A DNA stretch of 9,704 nt from an uncultured Pseudomonadota bacterium (GCA_937891875.1 CALATR010000661.1:1-9704); one strand, 5' to 3'; shown: positions 1 to 6,165, counted from the stretch's first letter. Translations and numbers: made by a program. Notes: a model not told the origin generated them from the letters alone.

Positions 1-292
1 CGACCTCGCCCTGCAGGCCCACCGCGACGCCGGTCGCGCGGGAGAAGCCGTCCTGGCGGTTGAGGCAGGTGGGGTCGTCGTCGGGCACGCGCAGCTCGGC
101 GGGGTCGAGGGCCACGCGCAGGCCGGTCTCGGTGGACGGGTCGGCGACGGTGAAGGCGTTGGACGGCCAGGGCAGCTGGCAGCGCACCGGATCGGTGCCG
201 TCGCAGGTGGCGGACGGGGGCGTGCGGTCGAGGGGATCCCGCTCGGCCGGGGCGCATGCAGAGACGAGGGACAGCAGGAGCAGCAGCCGCAC
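1..292 (-). CDS. Secreted lipoprotein, N-terminal part (cut by window start)
   Basis: A minus-strand frame starts at a GTG at 292 and stays open to the window edge (97 codons seen). A GGAGGT ribosome binding site lies at 301-296, four to five bases upstream. The protein begins with a very short signal peptide, a run of five leucines (residues 3-7), and a lipobox V-S-A-C with the lipidated cysteine at residue 13. The mature protein is therefore probably anchored in the outer membrane or periplasm. After the cysteine it has the segment CQLPWPSNAF (about residues 38-47), then VADPSTETG and RVALDP. In general style this recalls the N-terminus of large bacterial extracellular lipoproteins, including lipase-like ones where a PFPND-type motif opens the mature domain. 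That link is family-style resemblance only and no catalytic region is visible. It is divergent from the methyltransferase gene across a 60-base gap. Confidence 0.8.
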   Translation of the reverse strand, partial: MRLLLLLSLVSACAPAERDPLDRTPPSATCDGTDPVRCQLPWPSNAFTVADPSTETGLRVALDPAELRVPDDDPTCLNRQDGFSRATGVAVGLQGEV

Positions 293-352
293 GGGACCTC
301 CGATTCCGGGCGCTCTAGCCGCTGCACGGGGAGTGCGCTAGGGACGCGCCCG

Positions 353-1144
353 ATGCCAACCCCCCCCGCCAAGCCCGGCCCCGACGAGACCCTGGACGCC
401 ATCACCCGCGACTGGTGGATCTTCCAGCTTCGACGCGGACATCGCTTCAGCACGGACGACATCGCGACCGGCTGGCGCGCCTCCCAGGCCCGGCCGGACG
501 CGAAGCGCCTGCTGGACATCGGCTGTGGCATCGGCAGCGTCGGGCTCACGACCCTGTGGAACGTGGGGCCGGACGCGACGCTGGTGGGGGTGGAGGCGCA
601 GGCCCTCTCCGCCGGGCTCGCGCGGCGCTCGGTCTCGCTGAACGGCCTGGAGGATCGCGTCACCATCATCCACGCCGACCTGCGGGACACCCACGATGTT
701 CCCCCGGAGCTGATCCCGGAGGGCGGGTTCGACCTCATCACGGGCTCGCCGCCCTACTTCCCGGTCGGCAAGGGCATCATCCCCGAGCACCCGCAGAAGG
801 CCGGGGCCCGCTTCGAGCTGCGCGGCTCGGTCTACGACTACTGCACCACCGCCCGCCACTTCCTGGCCCCCGGCGGCGCCTTCGCCTACGTCATGGCTGC
901 CGCCGACCCGCGCACCGAGGATGCCCCCCTGCAGGCCGGCCTCGTCGTCGAGGAGCGGATGGACATCCGCTTCAAGATCGAGCGTGACCCGCTCATCTGC
1001 GTGCTGGTCTGCCGCCGCGAGGAGGACGGCCCGGTCGAGCGCACCCACCTGGAGCTGGTCGTGCGCGGTGAGGACGGCGAGTTCACCGAGGCGTACAACC
1101 GCTTCCGGGCGCAGGCGTCCGGGCTGGGTCCGCTGGCGGGGTGA
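353..1144 (+). CDS. TrmN6/YfiC-like SAM-dependent N6-adenine methyltransferase
   Basis: A 263-residue class I methyltransferase. The SAM-binding motif I, LLDIGCGIG, is at residues 53-61, the acidic residue closing strand 2 is E81 (VGVEAQ), and the motif IV catalytic loop is SPPY at 132-135, the NPPY variant used by N6-adenine and glutamine N5 methyltransferases. The N-terminal segment RRGHRFSTDD (27-36) and the length fit the COG4123 group, whose E. coli member YfiC/TrmN6 methylates A37 of tRNA1(Val). The exact substrate here is inferred: related members modify other RNAs or proteins, and S replaces N in the motif. The ATG at 353 is chosen because it starts the conserved N-terminus. No good Shine-Dalgarno is visible; a CTAGGG sequence about 15 bases upstream could be a -10 element close to the start. 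The stop lies only two bases before the repeat array. Confidence 0.82.
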   Translation: MPTPPAKPGPDETLDAITRDWWIFQLRRGHRFSTDDIATGWRASQARPDAKRLLDIGCGIGSVGLTTLWNVGPDATLVGVEAQALSAGLARRSVSLNGLEDRVTIIHADLRDTHDVPPELIPEGGFDLITGSPPYFPVGKGIIPEHPQKAGARFELRGSVYDYCTTARHFLAPGGAFAYVMAAADPRTEDAPLQAGLVVEERMDIRFKIERDPLICVLVCRREEDGPVERTHLELVVRGEDGEFTEAYNRFRAQASGLGPLAG

Positions 1145-1146
1145 GC

Positions 1147-1194
1147 GTGTTCGTTTTCGGGGGGTTGCCCGGGCAACCCGGCCCGAGTGAACAC
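1147..1194. repeat. 48-bp double element: two 24-bp units head to head
   Basis: Outer hexamers GTGTTC (1147-1152) and GAACAC (1189-1194) flank a perfect 18-base palindrome at 1162-1179, GGGTTGCCCGGGCAACCC. As RNA it would form a strong hairpin directly after the methyltransferase stop codon. There is no T-tract, so a classic intrinsic terminator is not shown. Confidence 0.8.
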
Positions 1195-1201
1195 CGCCGG
1201 G

Positions 1202-1225
1202 GGGCAACCCCGTTGATTTGAACAC
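1202..1225 (-). repeat. Left arm of a perfect 24-bp inverted repeat
   Basis: It is the exact reverse complement of 1333-1356; mismatches begin on both sides immediately outside the 24 bases. The unit boundaries are GGGCAA (1202-1207) and GAACAC (1220-1225). The unusually high identity of this pair, compared with the other units, suggests that the arms are kept identical by a hairpin intermediate or by recent duplication. Confidence 0.85.
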
Positions 1226-1332
1226 TTCGGGCGCGTGGCAGGGCTCTGGGTGTGGAAACGCGCTGAGTGCTCACGATAGAACGCCGACTTTCACCCACAC
1301 CAGGCGGCCCGAGCACCGCCGGACCCCCCAAG

Positions 1333-1356
1333 GTGTTCAAATCAACGGGGTTGCCC
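1333..1356 (+). repeat. Right arm of a perfect 24-bp inverted repeat
   Basis: Exact reverse complement of 1202-1225, with GTGTTC at 1333-1338 and TTGCCC at 1351-1356. Together with the left arm it encloses a 107-base core that contains a weaker inverted pair (CTGGGTGTGG near 1246 and CACCCACACCAG near 1292-1303). Confidence 0.85.
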
Positions 1357-1363
1357 TGGCCGG

Positions 1364-1411
1364 GTGTGCAGTCACCGGAAGTTGCCCGGGCAAGTCCTGC
1401 CGAATGAACAC
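1364..1411. repeat. Second 48-bp double element, at the RAYT 3' end
   Basis: It has the same geometry as 1147-1194: a degenerate GTGTGC at 1364-1369, the 12-base palindrome TTGCCCGGGCAA at 1382-1393, and GAACAC at 1406-1411. It abuts the RAYT stop codon (1412-1414 on the minus strand). Confidence 0.72.
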
Positions 1412-2224
1412 CTAGCGGCGGTAGTTCCTCCAGCGCCCGGATCGGTGCAGGCACGCCAGCAGGACCCCGTCATCCAGCGGCGAGCACCTCGGGTCGCCGG
1501 CCCAGCGCTCGACCAGCCGAAGATCAGCATCCAGGCCTGGCTTCACGCGCGCGACGGTCGGTCTGCTGGCGCCCACGTGCACCGCGATCTCTCCCGCCCG
1601 CGCCGGCGTCAGCGTCCGCAGGGCGCGGATCGCGAACATGCGCGCCGGCCCACGCTCCCCAAGGCGAGCGACCGGCTGCCTGGCGACCACGCTGACCGCG
1701 TCCAGGACGGCCCCGACGTCCGGCGCGACCGTCGAGGCGACCGGAAGCTCCGTGCCTTGCACCTTCGCGCTGGGGTCCCCGCTCACGTACGCGTGGAAGC
1801 GCAGCACATCGGGCGCTCGCCGTCGAACCGGGCGCGCGACCAGGCCCACCGCGTCCAGGTGGGTGGACAGCGGCCAGCCCAGCGGATCCGCGACCAGCCC
1901 GGCCCGACAGGGATTGAGGTGCACGTAGCGAACGGATCTCCGGACCTTCTGCGCGTCAGCCAGGCGCTCGGCGTCGGGCAGCGGCGCCCACAGCGTCCCC
2001 CGCTCCTCGCGCCGCGCGTTGCGCCACCGGGCATACCCGCCGAGCGCGAGCCCCAGCCGCGAACGCACGTCGTTCGGCACCAACACGTGCACGTGGTCCG
2101 GCATCACACACAGCGCGACCAGGCCCGGACAGGCTCCGACCACCGTGTCCCACAGCCGAACGCCTTCTTCCCAGTCCGAGAAGACCAGTCGATAGCCAGA
2201 AGATCGGGCGACGAGGTGGAACAT
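1412..2224 (-). CDS. REP-associated tyrosine transposase (RAYT, IS200-like Y1 family)
   Basis: A 270-residue, apparently complete single-strand transposase of the Y1/HUH type. The metal-binding HUH motif is H44-V-H46 in VMPDHVHVLV. The nucleophile is probably Y64 in GGYARW. The family signature VRYVHLNPCRAGLV is at 98-111, followed by a WPLS motif (117-120). Residues about 205-228 look like a helix-turn-helix (LTPARAGEIA, then GASRPTVARV), an extra C-terminal DNA-binding domain seen in some RAYT relatives. RAYTs are usually single-copy, host-resident genes that process REP palindromes, and the six-unit array begins one base beyond its stop codon. The ATG at 2224 has only a weak upstream GGCGGC. 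The alternative, an ordinary IS200/IS605 TnpA, is less likely given the motifs and length. Confidence 0.85.
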   Translation of the reverse strand: MFHLVARSSGYRLVFSDWEEGVRLWDTVVGACPGLVALCVMPDHVHVLVPNDVRSRLGLALGGYARWRNARREERGTLWAPLPDAERLADAQKVRRSVRYVHLNPCRAGLVADPLGWPLSTHLDAVGLVARPVRRRAPDVLRFHAYVSGDPSAKVQGTELPVASTVAPDVGAVLDAVSVVARQPVARLGERGPARMFAIRALRTLTPARAGEIAVHVGASRPTVARVKPGLDADLRLVERWAGDPRCSPLDDGVLLACLHRSGRWRNYRR

Positions 2225-2302
2225 GCCGCCGGAGAATGCACACGCGGTGCCAGCCCGACGATCCCGTCCGGTACACCCTCACTGTTCAGCACTCACCCAA
2301 CC

Positions 2303-2340
2303 CGACCGACGATCGTCGCCCACGTCGACCGACGTTCGTC
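2303..2340. repeat. Two 15-bp direct repeats, one containing a 12-bp palindrome
   Basis: CGACCGACGATCGTC (2303-2317) and CGACCGACGTTCGTC (2326-2340) differ at one base and lie 23 bases apart. The first contains the perfect palindrome CGACGATCGTCG (2307-2318). They sit in the 114-base gap upstream of the RAYT start and overlap the stop codon of the next minus-strand gene. Possible roles are transcription termination for that gene or an operator for the RAYT; neither is shown. Confidence 0.5.
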
Positions 2341-3001
2341 AGTGCACACTCACCTTCACCACGCCGCCCTCGGTCAGCGGCACGGGGGTCTTCGACTTTC
2401 CGGCGGTGAGCATGCAGCGGGGCTCGCCCCTGGGGCCGGGCTCGGCGGCGGCCAGGGCGGCGCGGTCGAGCACGAGGTCGAAGGTGCCGTCCTCGCGGGC
2501 CGCAGCACCTGACCCGCACCCATCGACCGTGGCCGGCGCGACCGGCGTGCCCGCCTCGTCCTCGACGATGCCCTCGACGCGGACGGTCTGGGGGCGCCAC
2601 ACGGTGCAGACGCCGCCCACCCACGACAGCCAGGCGCGGGCGGCCCCGTCCTCGGCGCGCAAGAGCCCGCCCCTCGCCGCGACCGGCACGGCCTGGATCA
2701 GCTTGCCGTCGTCCCAGAAGGCAGGAGCATCCTCCGCTCCTACATGAACGCGCCCGCCGCGCGGCAGGTCGACCGGCCACTCGCAGACCAGGATCGCCAG
2801 TCCCGGATGCTCGCCCACGTACGCCTTGGCCTCGGCCCAGCGTGGGTCGTCGCTGTCGGTGCTCCCCTGGGCCTGACCGGGCTGGCGCGGCTCCGGATGC
2901 GGCGCGACCCACGCGTAGAGCAGCGCCAGCACCGCGAGCATCCCCAGGGTGAACAACCCCGCGAAGCGGAAGATCAGCAGCGGTCGACGTCGCTCGCTCA
3001 T
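2339..3001 (-). CDS. Membrane-anchored protein of unknown function with a possible carboxypeptidase-regulatory-like domain
   Basis: A 220-residue protein. Basic residues MSERRR are followed by one hydrophobic segment at about 9-31, giving a probable N-in single-pass anchor or uncleaved signal. A short Pro/Gln/Gly-rich linker (about 34-50) leads to a compact extracytoplasmic region. Residues 140-179 (VRVEGIVEDEAGTPVAP, then EDGTFDLVLD) resemble the beta-sandwich carboxypeptidase regulatory-like or transthyretin-like repeat. Four cysteines at 73, 132, 162 and 196 could form disulfides. The ATG at 3001 is preceded by a G-rich stretch that could serve as a ribosome binding site. An alternative frame across the same strand (2286-3029) has an Arg/Gly/Ala-rich composition typical of a shadow. 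It lies 41 bases downstream of the methionine aminopeptidase gene on the same strand and may be co-transcribed with it. Function is not recognised. Confidence 0.72.
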   Translation of the reverse strand: MSERRRPLLIFRFAGLFTLGMLAVLALLYAWVAPHPEPRQPGQAQGSTDSDDPRWAEAKAYVGEHPGLAILVCEWPVDLPRGGRVHVGAEDAPAFWDDGKLIQAVPVAARGGLLRAEDGAARAWLSWVGGVCTVWRPQTVRVEGIVEDEAGTPVAPATVDGCGSGAAAREDGTFDLVLDRAALAAAEPGPRGEPRCMLTAGKSKTPVPLTEGGVVKVSVH

Positions 3002-3042
3002 GGCGCCCCCCTACCCGGCCAGGCCCCATCTGCCCGCCTCGG

Positions 3043-3792
3043 TCAGCGCGTCAAGACCGCAGCCCCGTCCTCGGTCACCACGATCGTGTGCTCGAACTGG
3101 GCGGAGAGCTGTCCGTCCGCCGTGCGCACGGTCCACCCGTCGACCTCGTCCAGGACGACCTCGGGCCCCCCGAGGTTCACCATTGGCTCGATCGTGAACG
3201 TCAGGCCGGGCACGAGCCGGACCCCCTCCCCGGCCACCGCGTCGTGGCTGACGTGTGGCGGCAGGTGCATCTGCCGACCGATGCCGTGTCCGCCGTACTC
3301 CTGCACGACCGTGCACCCCTCCCGGCGCACCAGCTCTGCTATCGCGGCACCGACGTCGCCGAGGCGCCCGCCGGGCCGGACCGCTGCGATCCCCGCCTGA
3401 AACGCCCGCTGTGCGACGTCGACCACGTGTGCCGCCTCCGGGCTCGGCCGGCCGAGGACGAACGTGCGCGAGGTGTCCCCGTGCCAGCCGTCGAGCTCGG
3501 TGGTGACGTCGACATTGACGATGTCGCCGCTGCCCAGCACCACCCGGTCGGTGGGCACGCCGTGGCAGACGACATCGTTCGGGCTGACGCAGACCGCGCC
3601 TGGAAAGCCGTGAAAGCCGAGCTGACTCGGACGTCCGCCCCGCTCCTTCGTGTCCCGGCGCACCAGCCGATCGATGTCGCCTGCGGTCATACCTGGCCGC
3701 AGGGCGCGCTGGACGCGGGTGAGGGTGGCGGCGGCGGCCTTGCCGGCACGGCGCAGCTTGACCAGGTCGGACGGGGTGTGGAGCGGGAGCAT
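3043..3792 (-). CDS. map: Type I methionine aminopeptidase
   Basis: A 249-residue cytosolic metalloprotease that removes the initiator methionine from nascent proteins when the second residue is small. The full active site is visible: the substrate-binding histidine H77 (CHGVP), metal ligands D95 (IVNVDV) and D106 (HGDTSRTF), H169 (GGHGIG), E202 (FTIEPM) and E234 (QFEHT). Spacing and length match the bacterial type I enzyme, such as E. coli Map with 264 residues, and there is no N-terminal extension. The ATG at 3792 opens the conserved N-terminal helix; its upstream Shine-Dalgarno is weak. It is divergent from the short LysR gene across 93 bases that contain a 15-base palindrome. Functional assignment is firm. 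Confidence 0.96.
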   Translation of the reverse strand: MLPLHTPSDLVKLRRAGKAAAATLTRVQRALRPGMTAGDIDRLVRRDTKERGGRPSQLGFHGFPGAVCVSPNDVVCHGVPTDRVVLGSGDIVNVDVTTELDGWHGDTSRTFVLGRPSPEAAHVVDVAQRAFQAGIAAVRPGGRLGDVGAAIAELVRREGCTVVQEYGGHGIGRQMHLPPHVSHDAVAGEGVRLVPGLTFTIEPMVNLGGPEVVLDEVDGWTVRTADGQLSAQFEHTIVVTEDGAAVLTR

Positions 3793-3826
3793 GGGTCAGA
3801 CTCACCCGCGGACGCCGCCTGCACCC

Positions 3827-3841
3827 TTGCTGACTCAGCAA
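3827..3841. promoter_or_regulatory. 15-bp interrupted palindrome with a LysR-type T-N11-A box
   Basis: TTGCTGACTCAGCAA is a perfect 7-1-7 palindrome. T3828 and A3840 satisfy the T-N11-A rule of LysR-type regulator sites. It lies 44 bases upstream of the LysR start, in the divergent gap with map, where an autoregulatory site would be expected. A weak -10-like GATAGG is at 3863-3868. Binding is inferred, not shown. Confidence 0.5.
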
Positions 3842-3885
3842 CGGTCGGCCGGGCGCCCCCGCGATAGGAACGCCGAGGAGGTCCC

Positions 3886-4155
3886 GTGAGCGTCGAGCAG
3901 ATCGAGAGCTTTGTCGCCGTCGCCGAGTCGGGCGGGCTCCGCGATGCCGCCCGCCGGCTGCACATCACCCTGCCGCCGCTGTCCCGGCGGATCCGCGCCC
4001 TCGAGGACGAGCTCGGCACCGAGCTGTTCGAGCGCCGGGCCCGCGGCATGGCGCTCACCCCCGCCGGCCACACCTTCCTCCCCCACGCCCGCGGCATCCT
4101 GGCCGCCATCGCGCTCGCCGCCCGCAGCGTCGCCGCGGACCCGCCCGCTACATGA
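3886..4155 (+). CDS. Stand-alone LysR-type winged helix-turn-helix protein (no effector domain)
   Basis: An 89-residue protein that matches the N-terminal DNA-binding domain of LysR-type regulators: IESFVAVAESGGL (6-18), AARRLHITLPPLSRRI with the recognition helix (21-36), LEDELGTELFERR (39-51) and LTPAGHTFLPHAR (58-69), then part of the linker helix. Full family members have about 300 residues, with a periplasmic-binding-protein-type effector domain after the linker; here a stop follows directly. The GTG at 3886 has an excellent AGGAGGT (3876-3882) three bases upstream, so the gene is probably expressed. Its last 8 bases overlap the 3' end of the convergent diiron gene. It may be a truncated remnant, or a functional minimal regulator dimerising through the linker helix. 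Confidence 0.8.
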   Translation: MSVEQIESFVAVAESGGLRDAARRLHITLPPLSRRIRALEDELGTELFERRARGMALTPAGHTFLPHARGILAAIALAARSVAADPPAT

Positions 4156-5308
4156 AGTTCCGCGTGTGCAGGCTCGACAGCGTCTCCGCCTGCTCCGCGT
4201 CGAAGCCCAGCCGGGCCAGCCGACCCCGACGCTTCGTGTCCATGCGCACGACCAGCTCCGCCACCCGATCCCAGCCCGTCGCCAGCTGCTCCGGCGCCCA
4301 GCCCCCCGCCGCGAGCAGGACCAGCGCGTCGAAGACCTCCTCGTTGAGTCCCGCCGTGTGCTGGAGCGCGTCGTGGCGCCGCTGCACCGCACTCGCCAGG
4401 CGCCCGTGCAGGGTCGGGTCCTTGCTCGCGTGGCGCTGCAGGTGGGCCATGCCAAAGGCCACGTGGCGGGCCTCGTCCCGCGCCGACATCGTCGCCACCG
4501 CGCGGGTGATCGGGTCGGGTCCGTGCTCGCCCAGGAACCACAGCAGGTCGAGGAAGCTCCCCTCCCCCATGACCGAGAGCAGGAAGCTGGCGAGCGCGAA
4601 GTCGGGCTCGTCGAGGAGCGTCTTGAGCGAGGCCTGGCCGCCGTGGGTCGACAGGCCGGGCGCGTCGCGACGCAGGGTGGCGCGACGGGTGAAGACCTCG
4701 ATGTGGCGGGCCTCGTCGGCCGCCTGCAGCGCCAGCACCTGCAGCACCTCCCGGAAGTGCGGGTGCACCTGGGCCAGGAAGCGCGCCGGCACCAGCAGGG
4801 CCGCGACCTCGTTCTCGATCAGGTAGGTCATGACCTGAACGACGGCGTCCTCGACCTCCTCGGGGTGCTCGATGGGGGCATCCCACGGGATCGCCGTCGC
4901 CGGATCCCACTGGGCCGCGGCCCCCTGGGCGTACAGGCGCTCCGCCTCGTCCGCCCAGACCACGTCCTTGTCCGACAGCGCGAAGCGCATTTCCGGAGAA
5001 CCGGCCTCGACCCGTGCTCCTCGCGCGGCGAGCCCCCAGCGCGCGTCCGGCTTGTCCACCACCTCGCGCACGCCCCCCGCGCGCATCGCCCCCGACCAGC
5101 GGCCGAGCTCGGCGGTGCCGCGGGTGACGACCCCGTCGCGGTAGGGATGCCCCTGCCCCCGGCACCACGCAGCGAGGTGCACCTGCAGCGCCGGGTGCTC
5201 GCCCGTGACCCGGACCCCGTCGCCGACCTCGACCCCGCGGAGCGCCCGCTTCACCAGCAGGTGCCCCCCGTGATCGAAGCCCAGGGGACCCAGATCGACG
5301 GCGCTCAC
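4148..5308 (-). CDS. TusA-like domain fused to a diiron ferritin-like protein
   Basis: A 386-residue fusion protein and the last gene of a three-gene operon. Residues 1-57 resemble the TusA/SirA sulfur-carrier fold (GHLLVKRALRGVEVGDGVRV, then HLAAWCRGQGH), but the catalytic CPxP is replaced by FDHG at 11-14. A linker follows, and then a four-helix ferritin-like domain (about 155-300). Candidate iron ligands are E165 or E167 (ENEVAAL), E199 and H202 (DEARH), E249 (MGEGSF), and E279 and H282 (DEARH), a carboxylate-bridged diiron set with two EXXH motifs. Such proteins oxidise substrates with O2 or store iron; the substrate is unknown. The GTG at 5308 is chosen because GTGA overlaps the stop of the upstream gene by 4 bases and because the TusA-like fold starts there. 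No signal peptide, so cytosolic. Confidence 0.78.
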   Translation of the reverse strand: MSAVDLGPLGFDHGGHLLVKRALRGVEVGDGVRVTGEHPALQVHLAAWCRGQGHPYRDGVVTRGTAELGRWSGAMRAGGVREVVDKPDARWGLAARGARVEAGSPEMRFALSDKDVVWADEAERLYAQGAAAQWDPATAIPWDAPIEHPEEVEDAVVQVMTYLIENEVAALLVPARFLAQVHPHFREVLQVLALQAADEARHIEVFTRRATLRRDAPGLSTHGGQASLKTLLDEPDFALASFLLSVMGEGSFLDLLWFLGEHGPDPITRAVATMSARDEARHVAFGMAHLQRHASKDPTLHGRLASAVQRRHDALQHTAGLNEEVFDALVLLAAGGWAPEQLATGWDRVAELVVRMDTKRRGRLARLGFDAEQAETLSSLHTRNFM

Positions 5309-6165
5309 CGGGCGGCCTGCTCGGCGATGAAGTCGCGCACGGTCTGGGCACCGGAGAAGGCGAGGTCGTCGATCGCCCGGTCCAGCTGGGCGAACCCCTC
5401 GGTCCGGCCCGGCCGCCACTGCTTGAGGCCCTCGAGCTCGAGCAGCGGGCGCACCACCGGATCGTCGTAGCGCTGGGCGAGCAGGAGCGCGGTGAAGCGC
5501 TCCAGAACCCAGTCGTCGAGGCCGTCCAGCGCGGTGAAGATGCAGTGGTCGTACTTCGCAGTCTGGGCCAGGATCCGGGTCGTTCCGGACGGCAGCGTGC
5601 CCTCGGCGGTGAACGCGAGGTGGTTTCCGTCGATCATGCAGGCCGCGTCGACCTCGCCCGCCAGGAGCGCCCGCGCCGCGTCCCGCTCGCCGCCGACGTG
5701 GTCGCCGTGCTTGCCGAACAGGCGATCGAACACGCGCAGCTCGACGTCGGCGACCGGATCGACCTGGTTCTCCTGCAGGTGGAGCAGCGGGATCAGCGTC
5801 GCCTGGGGCGAGTCCGGCGCGCCCACGCCCACCACGGAGCCGCGCAGCTCGGCGAGGGTGCGGGGACCGTCCTCGCGCACGACGATGACGCTGGTGAGGT
5901 CCTGATCGGTGTCGCGCATGGCGAAGCCCGACGCCGTGCGGCCGCGCTGCTCGGCGATGCGCCGGGTCTGCAGCCAGGCCAGCGGTGAGTTCCAGGCCAC
6001 GTCGAACTCCCCGTCGAAGTGGCCCTGCACCTGCCGCTCGTAGGTGCTGTACAGGACGAAGTCGAAGGACAGCCCCTCCGTCGCGAACCAGGCCTTGAAG
6101 CCCTCCCAGATGGTCACGACCTTGGGGTCGTAGGCGACGGCGCCCAGGGTGATGTCGGTCGTCAT
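5305..6165 (-). CDS. PhnD-like binding-protein-fold protein lacking a signal peptide
   Basis: A 286-residue protein of the phosphonate/phosphite-binding (PhnD-like, type 2 periplasmic binding protein) fold. Visible signs are LGAVAYDPK (7-15), DVAWNSPLAW (55-64, compare DLAWFGP in PhnD proteins), SPQATLIPLLHL (119-130) and the second-lobe segment GERDAARALLAGEVDAA (159-175). Normal members are exported, but this one starts MTTDITLGAV, with the first beta strand at residue 6 and no hydrophobic leader. It is therefore probably cytosolic. No ABC permease or ATPase is present in the window. The ATG at 6165 overlaps the upstream TGA by one base (TGATG), implying translational coupling; an open frame extends upstream but lies inside the flavoprotein gene. 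It could be an enzyme on this fold, as fungal THI5 or bacterial MqnA are, or a sensor or chaperone. The substrate is unknown. Confidence 0.8.
   Translation of the reverse strand: MTTDITLGAVAYDPKVVTIWEGFKAWFATEGLSFDFVLYSTYERQVQGHFDGEFDVAWNSPLAWLQTRRIAEQRGRTASGFAMRDTDQDLTSVIVVREDGPRTLAELRGSVVGVGAPDSPQATLIPLLHLQENQVDPVADVELRVFDRLFGKHGDHVGGERDAARALLAGEVDAACMIDGNHLAFTAEGTLPSGTTRILAQTAKYDHCIFTALDGLDDWVLERFTALLLAQRYDDPVVRPLLELEGLKQWRPGRTEGFAQLDRAIDDLAFSGAQTVRDFIAEQAAR

Larger units (their letters stand above)
1147..1411. repeat. Symmetric six-unit REP-like repeat array filling the gap between convergent genes
   Basis: Six copies of a 24-base unit GTGTTC-N12-TTGCCC occupy this gap: 1147-1170 (+), 1171-1194 (-), 1202-1225 (-), 1333-1356 (+), 1364-1387 (+, first half GTGTGC) and 1388-1411 (-). 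The spacing between the two hexamers is exactly 12 in all six. The layout is mirror-symmetric: a head-to-head pair, 7 bases, one unit, a 107-base core, one unit, 7 bases, a head-to-head pair. The two arms are 79 bases each. The N12 often begins ANTC when read from the GTGTTC side. The array starts two bases after the methyltransferase stop and ends one base before the RAYT stop codon on the other strand. It may act as a bidirectional transcription barrier, and it is probably the REP family recognised by the neighbouring RAYT (inference). Confidence 0.8.

Noticed and set aside
1162..1179. Intrinsic terminator at the 18-bp palindrome after the methyltransferase
   Set aside because: No T-tract follows on either strand; the palindrome is explained as the junction of two head-to-head repeat units, although it may still slow polymerase.
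338..1225. 295-residue minus-strand frame opposite the methyltransferase
   Set aside because: The plus strand has intact SAM-binding and SPPY motifs; the minus frame has none and would run through the repeat array.
1202..1356. MITE bounded by the perfect 24-bp inverted repeat
   Set aside because: The 7-base flanks (CGCCGGG and TGGCCGG) are not a target-site duplication, and the same unit occurs outside these borders in the same symmetric plan, so a REP-type array fits better.
3911..5470. 519-residue plus-strand frame across the LysR and diiron genes
   Set aside because: It is out of frame with the clear LysR domain and opposite the diiron ligand motifs; low-complexity Arg/Pro/Ser composition.
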